Assembly (NCBI RefSeq): GCF_010093815.1
Contig: NW_022985549.1
Coordinates: 310,001 to 374,000, forward strand
Reading direction: 5' to 3'
From: Pseudovirgaria hyperparasitica
Lineage: Eukaryota > Ascomycota > Dothideomycetes > Acrospermales > Acrospermaceae
DNA length: 64,000 nucleotides
How positions within the stretch are numbered: position 1 is the stretch's first letter; every line of letters begins with the position of its first letter. A model generated the notes under the pieces. It made no database searches. It was not told the DNA's origin and worked only from the letters and a program-made list of their open reading frames with translations. Positions 23,006 to 34,552 of this stretch are shown here, in pieces. Both the position numbers and the translations under genes were made by a program.

Positions 23006-25580
23006 TCAAAACCCAACCCACCCCTCCCGAACCCCCGCAATCAACCCACCCATCAGCCCCTCCAGATCCCTCAACACGGGCAAAACCTCCAGTCGCGCCA
23101 GTTGCTCCGTCGGTCTGCTACCACCACTTGTACTCCCACTTCCAGTCCCACTACCACTCCCACTCCCACTCCCACTACTCCCACCATCCAACAATGCATA
23201 AATACTACTCTTCCCGCGCGGGCCCACACGCACGGCACTAGCGCGTGAGAGAACGGATTCGAGCGCGGCGTGCTGGGTGCGGAGGAGGGTTGTTAGGCGG
23301 GTTGCTGCGGGGTCGGTGTCTGTGTCTGTGTCTGTGTTTGGGTTTGGGTTTGTTTCTACCCCTGTTTCTGTTCCAGCGTCTGCTGTTCCTTCCGTGTGTG
23401 TTTTAGCGTTGGCGGCTGCTGCTGCTGCGGGTGATGTAGACGTCGACGTCGACGCAGCCGCGAGATGCCCGATACACGCCCTCGCGGCGTCCAGATCAGC
23501 CTTTTCTGCGCCGGAACCTGCAGCTGCACTCTCCCCCGTACTCCCACCGACAACACGCACCGCGACGCCGAAACAGAGTCCCACGCCAGCCATATACGCA
23601 GCGTGGATGCGCAGCCACCAGCGGCGATGGGCATCTGCGGGATGCGTGTTGAGTAGAGGGAGTAAGGCTGCGATCTGGCGGGCTGCGGAGGCAATGTGCG
23701 TGTGAGAATGGGCGATTTGGGCGGCGAAGGGGGCGGGCCAGGGGGGGTGTTGGTTGTGGTGGGGGAGCGGGGGTAAGGATGTAGATGTGGAGGCGGCGTG
23801 CAGGTGTGTGTAGAGGAGGATTATGGTGGAGAGGTAGAGGATCTGTTGGGGGGTGTTAGATTGATCAGAGGGAGAGGGAGAAAAAGGGGGGACATACGTG
23901 GACGAGAAGCGCCGCCTGGCGCTGTCGCGGCTCCAGGACGGCCGCGCCGACGGGCGAGACGGCGGTGAGATTGCGCAGCTGCATGAGCGGATGCAAGTCG
24001 CGCTCCCACAGCTCGATCTTGCGCAACAAGAGCGCGACAGTCTCGGCGCTGCACGCTGCCGGCGTGCGCAGCGAGGCGGCGACCTCGGCGGCCAGCACGA
24101 CGATGCTGGTGCTGTAGTGCTGAATCGCGTCGTCTGGGCCGGCGGCAACGAGGCCGAAGCAGACGCTTGCGACGTCGGTGTCGGTGATATCGGTGCTGTA
24201 GCCCAGCGTGACGCTGGTCCAGGCGTCCATGAAGATGAGGCTGCGGTAGACGCGGCGCCACATGTCTGCGTCTGGGAGGCGGGCGAAGTCCTGGTATTTC
24301 CAGCGGGCGAGGCGGAGGCCGGTGGCGGCGAGGGGCTTGCTGGTGAGGTGTTTGGACAGGGTTGCGTGGTAGGAGAGGCAGAGGAAGAGGCGCATGGTGC
24401 GGAGGTAGTCTGTGCGGGAGGGGAGGGCGGTTTCGAGGAGAGCGGTGGCGGAGGCGTGGAGGGCGTGTCGCATGGAGGGCGGGATGGAGGGTGTGTAGAA
24501 GGAGCCGAGGGAGGCGAGGACGAATGCTTCGGCGAGGGCCATGGGGTCGGTGGTGGTGGTGGAGGTGTTCGTTCCCGGGGCGTAAATCCGGGATAGGAGG
24601 GCGGAGACGTGGTCGAGTGGCCAGGCGAAGATGGTTGCGGAGGTGGAGGTGAGGAATGTGTGTGCGGCTTCGCGGACGATGTGTTCGGGTGGGAGGTTTG
24701 ATGCGGAATAGAGCTGGACGCCGGAGGAGAGGAAGTCGGCGCGCATGTGGGCGAGATCCTTCATGGCGAGGCTCATGGATTCGGTGTATTTGTCCATCTC
24801 GGGCGTGGCCACGCTGCCCATGGACATTGGACTGCCGGAGCTGGCGCGGTCGAGCAGGAGGAGCTCCTGTGATTGATGGCTCCGTGGTCGGTCGTCTGCG
24901 GTGTGAGAGGAGGGATTCCCGTATGGGGTGCCGCGGTCCTTGAGGGCGGCCTGCTTGCGGCGGAAGTCGTCGAGGTAGTCCTGGTATCTGGCATATGCGT
25001 CTGTCTTCTTGTATGCCTCCATCTGCATCTCGTACTCCTGCATTGCACGGGCGGCAGCACACTCCCATCGATGCTTGTCTTCGGCGGGGAGGTGTTGCCA
25101 GCGTCGACCAACCTCACGTGCAATGTCAACAAAGGAAAGACTGCTGACGGCCGGGTCCAGCCTGAGGTTGTCTGCAAAGTTCACATACGCGGTCCGCGGC
25201 TTCTTGGGGGCATGCTGGTCCGGCTTGGGATGTCTGCGATACCTCCTCTTCCCGCCCTCCTTGGTCGGCGTCTTGGACGGGGTGGGCGGCTGGGCAGGAA
25301 ACGGAAAAGAGTCCATGCCCGGGAAGGTGGTGGGCAGCGGTGAGGAGCTCTCGGAGCGAATGTCCGACTCGGAGAACAGCTGGGCGGCTGGAGGGAGGCC
25401 ACGGGAGTTTGCAATCTCGCGCTGCAGCGTCCGGCGATGGCCAATCTTGAAGCCGAGCTCTTTCAGGTCGTCCTCTGTCACGTCCATGACGACGTCCCAC
25501 GTCTCGAAGCCATTCTCAGACAGGACCGACAGGTACTGGGACAGACCCAGACGGTCCAGCACGTCTGCGAGTTCCGGCAT
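23006..25580 (-). CDS. SAM-domain plus HMG-box protein
   Basis: Exons 25580..23898 and 23842..23006 joined over a 55-nt intron (gtatgt..caacag), 839 residues. Start chosen at MPELADVLDRLGL because it lies at the start of the SAM domain (about 1-60, with LKELGFKIGHRRTL). A basic linker, KRRYRRHPKPDQHAPKKPRT, leads into an HMG box at about 130-200 (AYVNFADNLR..REVGRRWQHLPAEDKHRW). Then comes a long helical region resembling the middle domain of fungal transcription factors (DYLRTMRLFLCLSYHATLSKHL). The last 250 residues contain simple repeats: NPNPNTDTDTDTD, a Ser-Gly run and Ala runs. Likely a nuclear DNA-binding regulator, with SAM giving oligomerisation or partner binding. Target genes are unknown. 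The frame stays open upstream to 25754, so a longer N-terminus cannot be excluded. Confidence 0.83.
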
Positions 25581-27460
25581 TGGCGTTTGCCAGAAGGATG
25601 ATGCGGTGTATCCGGGAGACGGTCCACTGACGGTAGGTATCACGGCCAGCAACAACACGACCGAGGGAGGTACAAGAAAAGAGAAAGTGAAACACAGGTG
25701 ACGACAGAAGACGGGCACGATGGAGGCATGGCCGAGAGTGTATATCAGTAGCAAAGATCTGGACCGGGCAGATGGTCCGATGGGTGTGGGTGGGCCTAGA
25801 GAGAGAGGGTTTAGAATTCCATGTCCAGAGCAGAGGCGGTGGCCCAGTCGCGCATGGCTAGTATGGGAAAGACGGTCGATGGCAGATGGATCGGAAAGTT
25901 TGACAAGAGAGCGTGCGAGTGTATGGGAAGTGGGTTATAGTGTTGATTCTCCCATCCACCTGTTGCCCCCCCTGTCCGAATCGAAATAGAACAGCCCTGA
26001 GCGAGGTCTGGGCCCACGCGCATCCCGTGGTCTAGACTCTAGACCACCACCACCCAGCGTCTCGGGCTGCAGTGATTCCGTGCGCAGTGGCAGTAGTGAG
26101 TGACTGTGTGCCATGTGCAGACGACGGATGATATAGACTGACAGCCGACTGTTGCTGGGATGCTGCAGACCTAATGCAATGGCAGTGGTGTAGCATCGCA
26201 TTCACCATCACATCACATTCACTCGAGCAACACATTGCCATCTGCTCCTCAAACGTCTCATTTAGCGTCTTGCTTAGCGTCTCTCTTAGCGCTCTTGTTA
26301 GCGTCGATGCTGCCGGACTAGCGGGAGAGCGACAACCATCGCCGCTAGAACTCCCGGCTCAGCCCTGACGACAGGATGGGATGTGTACTACGCGGCTGAG
26401 GATGTAGTGTACGCACGCTTGCAGTCATCTGATGCCCGCCTTACATACCAATATTCAATGTACACCTCCAGCCACGCCCGTTGCCACACCATGCGCCACA
26501 CAGCATAAGATATCACTCCATCATTCCCTGCACTGCACCTCGCTCTAATTGACCACCTAGCCCTCCCTCCCGCCGTGTACGTATCTACTCATCTGCTCAA
26601 GTATCTATGCACAGCTCTTAAAACATTTTCCAAACTCTACATCATACGACTCTCGACAGCCTCTGTGTCATTTTACCCACATATCACTCTATCCACTTGC
26701 TGTCCACTTTCTATCCACCCAGGACCCATTCTGTATCCACCTACCCACCTACCACACAAGGTAATCCATGCTGCACGTCCGTACCCGCCCGAGACACGTG
26801 GTAGGACCGTACTGTTCGAGGACTGCTATACTTAGAGTCGCGTGTCAAGCCATCGTCTTTGCTTAGATTTTTTTTAATTCGTGGCTTTACGTACGGACTA
26901 ATATGATACCCTGATGTAATCCCTGTTTTGTCTTGTCTTGGTTACGCTGTATGAGAAGAGAGAAGAGAGAAGAGAGAAGATGAGGGTCGGACTTGGGATG
27001 TAGTATATATCTTAATAGACTGCTATTCTTCTTTTGTATATAGCTATCTATATTTCTCCCGGGTGTAGATTCGTTAAACACGTAATTAGATTCACTTCTC
27101 TTAGCATTCACTAGTAACCTGTTTTTTTCTTAAAGATGTAAGTCCTCTTCGTAACTAGTTCGATAATAAGCCTATCAATCGGACGAGATATGCAAATCCG
27201 AGTAGGGTATTAAGACTATATCATCGCATCTTTTGGAAAAGATGTCTCTGGTATAATTCGTCTTATGCTCGCATTATCTGTCTTAGATTAGACACTCTAG
27301 AAGTAATAAAATAACACACTCTTACTTAGAAATCCATAGATCTAGTAGTGTACTTTTATAGATGGTAGATATATATATAGACTAATCTATATCTAGCTAC
27401 TACTATTATATATATACTGAATGTAGTAGGAGAGACTAGAGAATGTATTAAGTTTAGTAT
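25581..27460. other. Intergenic, low-complexity DNA
   Basis: 5' region of the HMG-box gene followed by AT-rich DNA. Seen: TTAGCG-type repeats at about 26260-26305 (several gtctnnnttagcg units), a GAGAAGA run at about 26950-26980, and a very AT-rich tract 27290-27460. No gene supported. Confidence 0.5.
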
Positions 27461-27705
27461 AAGCAATTATTAGCTATTAGCTATTAACTATTAGCTATTA
27501 GCTTCATAGCTTCATAGCTTCATAGCTTAATACCTTCATAGCTCCATAGCTTGATACCTTAATACCTTAATACCTTAATACCTGCATAGCCTGATACCTT
27601 CATAGCTTCACAGCCTGCCAGTCATATAACGGCTTCATAGCTTAATAGCTTCACACCTTAATAGCTTCATACCTTGCCAACTCCATAGCTCGCCAGCTTT
27701 CCACT
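27461..27705. repeat. AGCTATT / AGCTTCAT 7- and 8-mer tandem array
   Basis: The array opens with 7-bp units (agctatt, four or five copies). From about 27500 it changes to 8-bp units with consensus A-S-C-T-T-M-A-T (agcttcat, accttaat, agcttaat and similar). Nearly thirty diverged units follow in register to about 27705. One unit type is locally amplified (accttaat, three in a row). Confidence 0.8.
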
Positions 27706-28806
27706 TGCAGCCTAATAGAACAAACAGTATATAATCAACCCCGTCTCTACACCCATCCATCCTCCCATCTCCTCCCTCCTCCCAACCTCTCCCTCCCCCA
27801 AACCTCTCCATCCATCCATCCATCAACCCATCCATTCATCCTCTATGCACATCCAACAAAGCACACATCTCCCCGCAATCTAGATCCAAACTCACATCCC
27901 AACGACCCCATTCCCAACAGGCGCCGAAGAAACACCGACCGATAATTACACCACTCCCGTCCCCAGCCTTGGCACACACAGCCCGCTCAAAGTCTAGAAC
28001 ACTCCCACCAGCACCACCAGCACCACCAGCACTCCCACACCAGCACTCCTCCCATCGACAAATGCGCACAGCATCGCAGCATCGCAGCATCGCACGTTCA
28101 GGTCCAGAGTCTAGATAGAGTCCAGAGTCCAGAGTCCAGAGTCTAGAATGTCGAATCTAGAACTCGACACTTTGCACTTTGCACATGACACTTTACTCGA
28201 CACAATTTTGGCGATAAATCGTGAAAGAATCGGCGATGTAATATATTAGATAGAGATTGTTGTGGCTTTGTTCTTATTCGAATCGGGACCTTTTGACATT
28301 ATCTCTGCTGCGTGTTAGGACGTACATGCACACATACATACATACATACGTACACGCATGTATACGTACACACTCTCACATGCGTAGATCGACGATCGAC
28401 TTCACAGGACAGGGACGCAATAGATGCACGTGTTCAGGCGGCTCAACAGAAGATGCATTCGCAATATGGTATATGCCAACAACAACAACAACAACGACTA
28501 AACGCACCATTGCAATGACGGGGAAAAACAACAACCAAAACAGTTCGTCTCTCTCGTGTCCTCCAATGCAATCAAGCACGCTACTACGCAAAAAACATTT
28601 GGTATCTGCTTCCTCCCCCATCTGCGAACATGCACGTCTGGCTGCCTACATGTCCAATCTTATTCTTCCTCCTCCACCTCCACCACCATGTCCATTAATA
28701 CATCACCCGCCAAGCTGTCACTGCCACGTCTATTAAGAATGAGTCTTCTCCATACGACCGACCGTTCATGTCATGTGCTCTTTTCATTTCGCATGCATTC
28801 GTGTGT
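27706..28806. other. Intergenic, C-rich then microsatellite-rich
   Basis: C/T-rich strand bias 27720-28060 with AGCACC repeats, several (g)tccagagtc units near 28100-28145, a CATA run at about 28325-28352, a CAA run at 28480-28497 and CCTCCA at about 28665-28690. Frames here are only translations of the repeats. Confidence 0.5.
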
Positions 28807-31139
28807 CTACTTCTCCTTGTGGCCCTTGATCTTCTCCTCAATCTTGTGGAAGAAGCCGCTCAGCCGGTTCTTCTTCTTCTTGCTCGCCGTCGTCTCCGAC
28901 TCCGAGGCCTTGGACGGCGCGTCTTTCTTGGGAGTGACGGGGCCGGCTTCCGTCTTCGTAGAGGCAGAGGTGGTCGTCGCGCCGGTCGTGACCGCTGGCG
29001 TCGATTGCTGCCCTACGTTAGGATGATTCTTAGTGGCCGTCTTGCTCATCGGACTCACATCACGGCTGTCCGCTGGACCTGATGGCACACTGACCGCCGC
29101 CGCCGCTGCTCCTGCTGTTGCCGGTGTTTGTGCAGGCGAGTCTTTGGAGGCATTAAACTCCTTGTCAGTAGTAGCAGTCGCTCCATCGCCGGGCGCCGTT
29201 GCAGAGGTGGATGCGGTCGTGGTAGGGGCGGGTTCGCCCTTGGAGTTCTCCTCTGGGACAGCCTTCTTGAGCTCCTCTTCGACAGCCGCCTTCTCGGTGA
29301 CGGCCACCGGATTGGTAGTCGCTTCGGCAGGCGCATCGGCCTTCGCAATCGACTCCTTCACTTCGTCCGGAACGACGGCGTCCGAGGATGGGGCCGATCC
29401 AGATTCCGCAGCCGCTGGCGCTGGCTCGACCTCCTTGAGAAGCTCAGCCTCTACGGCCGACTTGTCTGTGACTGCCTGCGCGGATGCTGAAGCTTCTGGC
29501 GCGGCGTCGGCTGCTGCTTGCGATTCGCTTACAATCTCCGGGACTTCTGCAGTCTCCTTGGGGACTTCGGCGGCAAGGGCAGCAGTGGTAGTACCTGCTC
29601 CGGCAGATGAAATTGTCGGGTCAGCAGGGGCTTCACGAGTCTCTTTTGGAACTTCGGCAGCAAGAGCGGCTGTGGTGCTTTCGGGCGCAACCGACTGGAT
29701 AGTTGGGTCAGAGGGAGCGGCGCGAGGCTCTTTCGGCACCTGACCAGCAAGGTCCGCAGTAGTAGTACCAGCTCCGGCAGACGAGATGAATGGACCGGCA
29801 ACGACATCCTCTGCAGCGTCACCACCTCCCATCGGCAGACTGGACTCTGGGATGAGAGTGCTAGTGACAGGCGGTACACCAAACATTGCAGAGCCATTGC
29901 TAGGCTTGCCGTTTTCTTGCGGCAGGGTGTCGGCCTTGGCATCATCCTCTACGGTGCTTTCGATGGTGTTTGAGGTGAGTGTGCTTGGATCAGGCACTGC
30001 CTCGTTGGGGGCAAGCGTTATTGGGTTGCCGATCCCAGCCGTAGCGGGAATTGGAGCTACAGAGAAGGTCTTCTCGGCTTCAGGCTCTGGAGTAGCGTCC
30101 TCGACAGTGCTCTGAACGGTGTTTGACGTGAGGGTGCTCGGGTCTGGAACCTTCTCTCCAGGTGCGAGGGTGACGGGGTTGCCTATACCGGCAGTCGCAG
30201 GGATTGGGGCAACCGAGAAGGTGTCAGCCTCGGCGTCTGGCTGCGAGGTCACGCCATCCTCAACGGTGGATGCGATGGTATTGCTGTTGAAGGTGCTGGG
30301 GTCTGGGACAGGTTCACCGGCAGCGAGATGGATTGGGTTTCCGACACCTTCTGAGGCTGGAATTGGGTTCACGCTGAATGTCTGGGCCTCTCCAGCAGGA
30401 GTTGCGCCAGGAGTCTCTGGGAATGAACCAGGCACGTCTTTCTCTTCTTGGAGTCTAGGCTCCTTGGGTACCTCGCCAGCCATTGTGGTGGTGGATGCTC
30501 CGGGGGCAACAGAAGATATGGTGGAGGGTGTGGTAGTGGAGTGTGCTGGGTCTGTCGTGAGGTCTTCGGGCAATAGGAAATTGTCGTAAAAGCTGCCGTA
30601 GTACTCGCCGCGAGCGTCGTCTCTGGTGACCCAATTGCCGTCGACAACGAACTGCAGGTGGGCGTGTCAGATGGGGGAGTGCAAAGAGAGAGAGAGCGTG
30701 TGTGTGTAAGTAAAGTGGATGATGAGGTGAGGAAGAATGGAGGGAAGTTGGAAACAGGAGGTGGTGACAGGACAGGGACAGGCAAGGGCGGGATCACACG
30801 GCTTTATAATAATGGAGACGGAGGCCGGGACGCGGCTTCCCAGTATGTGAAGTGTGAGAGTGTGCACCTGAAATTGCAGCAGGCGACGCGCAAATTTCCA
30901 TACCTTGTAGTAGATCTTCTTGCCTTCTTCTATGTGTTCGGCGGGGATCCTGACCGTCTTGCTAAAGAAACCACTCTTCCCCTCCATCTTTATAGTCTTT
31001 GCCCAGTCGTCGAAGAGACCGGTGATGATGACCTCTTCGGCGTTGGCATCCTCCCTGCACGGATGGGATCAGCAAGGCAATGGCTAGAGAGTGGACGGAG
31101 ATGGGAGTCAACATACCACTTGAAGGTGTAGGTAGCCAT
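28807..31139 (-). CDS. CRP1/MDG1-like protein with CBM48 (AMPK-type glycogen-binding) domain and repeats
   Basis: Three exons: 31139..31117, 31054..30904 and 30651..28807; introns of 62 nt (gtatgt..gtgcag) and 252 nt (gtatgg..ctgcag). 672 residues. The N-terminal 85 residues form a CBM48 fold: YTFKW, EEVIITGLFDDWAK, IYYKFVVDGNWVT and a truncated DNFLLPED end. This matches the architecture of yeast Crp1 (cruciform-DNA binding) and Mdg1 (suppressor in pheromone G-protein signalling). Next come three tandem copies of a roughly 48-residue unit (FSVAPIPATAGIGNPITLAP..PDPSTLTSNT), then a second array of T-T-A-A-L-A-A-E-V-P-K-E units, an Ala/Ser/Glu-rich region, and a very basic tail KKKKNRLSGFFHKIEEKIKG suited to membrane binding. 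Function is inferred only from architecture. Confidence 0.85.
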
Positions 31140-33169
31140 GGTTCAGGCTTCGGATCGGGTTGAAAGTAGCAAAAGCTGGACGAGGAAAATGCGAAGGGAT
31201 GCAAGATGCAGCAATTCAGCAGCAGCAGCGGACCGATGAGTGGGGTGCAGCTAGTGCTAGCTTCCAAGGTTCGCGTTCTCGTTCTGTCGGACAGCCTACA
31301 GGGCTCGCAGGAGAAAGAGATATGATGCAAGAAGGGTTGGGATTGTCGAGCGACAGGTCCCGGAGAAAAGGGAGAGAGGGAGAGAGGGAGAGAGGGAGGG
31401 ATATGAAGGTGGTGGTGGTGGTGGTGGTGGTGGTGGTGGATGGAAGGCTAGGCGTAGTGGTAGTGTATAAGAAAGGAAGAGGTTGGGGAGGAGGCTGTTG
31501 GAGCAGAGCAGCACAAAACACGGCAGAGAGCCCCAGTCGCTATGATCAACTAGCACTGCACGCACAAACGACGATACGCCACAGGACTAATGAGTATTAT
31601 AATGAACAAGATTGCGAGAGGGAGAGAGCAATTGGTGTTTTGGCCAGGGCGGAGAAAGACAATGGAACAAAGCTAAGTGTGTTTTGTTGGGCTTCACTGG
31701 CAACAAACAGGCCAGCACCGTGCACTCAGTCAGACACAGACTCACTCATCTTGACTGTGCACAGTCTGAAGTGATGATTAGACGGTCATGGATAATTAGT
31801 AGGAGTATCCATTGTATTCAGTGGTACACTGGCTATGCTAGAGCACGAGCGCGGTCCTGACTGTGGTTGTAGATGACGTGCACTCTGCCATCTGGGCGAC
31901 GGTGAGGGTCTTGCCAGGGAACCGTAGATAATTCAGTCGAAAGAGCCAAAGCTAAACATCCGCATGACTGGTGATGGACTTAACTGAGTGCCGATTGTCC
32001 TTCTGCACGTCATCATCGTGCCTGACGATGATGTAGTTGGTGCATCTGGAGTAGATCCGCGAAAGTCCGGGTGCCCAACGTAGGTGTGTGTGTTTGTCTG
32101 TGTGTTGTCGTTGTGTTGTAGTTGTTGTTGTAGTAGAGATGCAGTATGATGGATGATTGTTCTAGCATGGCCATCCTGAGTAACTATCGTGTATAGAGGT
32201 GGTGGTGTAGTGTATTACCGGTACATATATGGCTAGCAGACGACGAGATATCGCATTGCATCATGATCGGATCAGGCCAAGGACATTCTCTCCCGACGAC
32301 TCCTGTCTGTGTATGCATGTAATGTTAAATGTCCAGTACACGCCGTGAACATCATTAGTCAATTGTCCGCGCGAACGGACATGAAGCTTCGTTGCGGCGT
32401 CTAGAAAGCTTCTCGAAGCCTGCAAAAACCACAAAACGGGCTGTGGGTGCGCGCCCCTGTCCCCGGCGTCAGGGGCTTGACTGAAGTGCAGCCGCTAAAA
32501 GAGAGTCAGTCCCCCCTTAACCGCCGCCGCCCGCTGGTGAAAGTGCTGTACCCGCTAAAAGATGGGCGGGAAAAAGCAGAATTAGCTGCCCATGCTCCCT
32601 ATTTCCGCTGCTTACGGGGGGGTCTCGGGTGCCTAAACTGGCTGCCATGGTGCCTAAAAAATACTGCGGAATAACTGCTGCAACTGCACTCATCTCTCTG
32701 TCCCCCTCTACTGTACAACTCCGCTGCACATCATCCTCTTCCACCCACAACTCTCTCTCTCTCTTGTCATCCTTCAACATCCTCATCCTATCCATCCAAT
32801 TCACCCTTTTCATACAAGAGAGTACATCCATACGCCATCAGCTGTCATCTACAATCTACCAGTCACTCGTCATTCACTCTCCACATAATACAAGAAAGAC
32901 AACAAGACACATCCACGCCTCTGCTCCGGATCGTCGTTGGATCCCCCAGTCGCTAGGACCAGCACTGCGCCCGCGCGCGCCCTGGCTTTTTTTCTGCTGC
33001 TCCTCTCCCCGCCAGCCTTTTCCACCTTGACACCACCTCCACCTCCACCCACAAAGCTCGACCCACACAACAAGCCCTTGCTTGCCCCTCTCTACTCCGA
33101 CGACACTCTCCAGCTTCATCCTGATCTCTCTTCTTCTCTTCTTCTTCTTCTTGCTCTTCTCCCTCCTCC
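31140..33169. promoter_or_regulatory. Divergent promoter region of the CRP1/MDG1-like and PKA regulatory subunit genes
   Basis: A 2-kb spacer. Near the left gene: GAGAGGGA repeats at about 31370-31400 and an 11-unit GGT run, 31408-31439. Near the right gene: two CGCTAAAAG copies (about 32492 and 32552), AGGGG/CCCCT stress-element-like words at about 32454-32476, a long pyrimidine tract of CT units at 32750-32765, and a C/T-rich leader up to the start at 33170. CT tracts before core promoters are common in filamentous fungi. Assignment of function is inference. Confidence 0.4.
31408..31439. repeat. (GGT)n trinucleotide run
   Basis: An uninterrupted GGT run of about ten to eleven units, 270 bp upstream of the CRP1/MDG1-like start codon. 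Confidence 0.9.
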
Positions 33170-34552
33170 ATGTCGGACCTGCCATCCGACTTCGCCAATG
33201 AACTGTCTGCCCTGACTCGCGAGTACCTGAGATCCCTGCCGACAGACCATCTCCAGTTCTGCGCCAATTACTTCCAGAAACGTCTCCAGTCTCAGCGTGC
33301 CGAGTTTGTGCTCGCACAGCAACTTTCTTCCACAAACGCCGGCGCCATGGCCACAACAAATTTCCCCGGCAGCAATCCTTTCGGTTCTTCTCCCAGTAAT
33401 ACCGCCATGCACGCCCTTCAGGAAGAGGACGAGACCGACCAGATGACCTCTCCCACCGCCTCGTCCTTTCCCCGCAACATCATGGACAGACCTGCTCACT
33501 CCTCATCCAAAGCCGAATCTGGCTTTGGAAATTTCGGCGGCTTCGCTCCGGCTGGCAGCAGTGCTACCTCCAAGTCCTCCGCTCCTCCTCCTCCTTCGTC
33601 CTCCTCCGCCTCGGATCCTCAAAGCTTTCCTTCAAACTATAACCTCAATCGCCGCACATCCGTCTCCGCTGAGTCTCTCAATCCTACATCCGCTCAGAAT
33701 GACAACTGGGCGCCACCCTTCCATCAAAAGACGGCAGATCAGTGGTCTCGACTGAAGACGGCCGTGTCGGGCAACTTCCTCTTCGCGCCCCTCGACGACG
33801 ATCAGTCTACCGCCGTGCTGGGCGCGCTGCAAGAGAAGCCGATCCCGGCCAAGGACATCAAGGTTATATCGCAAGGTGATGTTGGTGATTTCTTCTACGT
33901 TGTCGAGAACGGCTCCTTTGACATTTACGTCAATCCGTCTGGCAAGATAGCGTCGGGACCAGACGGGCTTGGAAGCAAGGTTGGCAATGTCGGTCCGGGT
34001 GGCTCTTTTGGAGAACTCGCATTGATGTACAACGCTCCACGCGCTGCCACGGTCGTATCGACCGAGCGTTCCACCTTGTGGGCGCTCGATCGCGTCACCT
34101 TCCGCCGCATCCTCATGGACAGCGCATTCCAGAGACGACGCATGTACGAGGGCTTCCTCGAGGAGGTCCCGCTGCTGACCTCGCTCACGCCATACGAACG
34201 CTCGAAGATTGCCGACGCCCTCGAAACCCGCCGCTACCCGGCCGGCACCACCATCATCAAGGAAGGCGATGTTGGCGAGGCCTTCTTCATCCTCGAAAGC
34301 GGCGATGCAGAGGTCTTCAAGCGTGGCACCGAACAGCCCGTCAACCGATACAAGAAGGGCGACTACTTTGGAGAGCTTGCCCTCCTCAACGACAAGCCCC
34401 GCGCGGCAAGCGTTGTCAGCAAGACGGAGGTCAAGGTGGCCACGCTGGGCAAGGACGGATTCCAGCGGCTGCTGGGTCCGGTAGAGGGCATCATGCGCCG
34501 CAATGATCCCTCCAAGGCTTCTGTAGAGAGCGTGGATCCTCTGGCGTCGTGA
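33170..34552 (+). CDS. pkaR: cAMP-dependent protein kinase regulatory subunit
   Basis: 460 residues in one exon. It binds and inhibits the PKA catalytic subunit and releases it on cAMP binding. The N-terminal 45 residues (FANELSALTREYLRSLPTDHLQF) are the RIIa-type dimerisation/docking helices. A Ser/Pro-rich linker leads to the inhibitor site Arg161-Arg-Thr-Ser164-Val, a phosphorylatable type II site. Two cyclic-nucleotide-binding domains follow; their phosphate-binding cassettes are FGELALMYNAPRAATV at about 280 and FGELALLNDKPRAASV at about 400, both with the key Glu and Arg. Length and order match fungal regulatory subunits (Bcy1/PkaR), and no residue is missing. The last 40 residues are less conserved. 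Confidence 0.97.
   Translation: MSDLPSDFANELSALTREYLRSLPTDHLQFCANYFQKRLQSQRAEFVLAQQLSSTNAGAMATTNFPGSNPFGSSPSNTAMHALQEEDETDQMTSPTASSFPRNIMDRPAHSSSKAESGFGNFGGFAPAGSSATSKSSAPPPPSSSSASDPQSFPSNYNLNRRTSVSAESLNPTSAQNDNWAPPFHQKTADQWSRLKTAVSGNFLFAPLDDDQSTAVLGALQEKPIPAKDIKVISQGDVGDFFYVVENGSFDIYVNPSGKIASGPDGLGSKVGNVGPGGSFGELALMYNAPRAATVVSTERSTLWALDRVTFRRILMDSAFQRRRMYEGFLEEVPLLTSLTPYERSKIADALETRRYPAGTTIIKEGDVGEAFFILESGDAEVFKRGTEQPVNRYKKGDYFGELALLNDKPRAASVVSKTEVKVATLGKDGFQRLLGPVEGIMRRNDPSKASVESVDPLAS

Noticed and set aside
23277-24596. Long plus-strand frames (up to 232 residues) opposite the SAM/HMG gene
   Set aside because: Shadow frames created by high GC and repeats; the minus strand carries clear SAM and HMG motifs and a matching intron.
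28956-30589. Plus-strand Ala/Ser/Val-rich frames opposite the CBM48 gene
   Set aside because: Antisense of Ala/Thr/Pro-rich coding repeats on the minus strand; no independent features.
31216-31774. Frames with poly-Pro or poly-Val across the GGT run
   Set aside because: Translations of a trinucleotide microsatellite in a promoter region.
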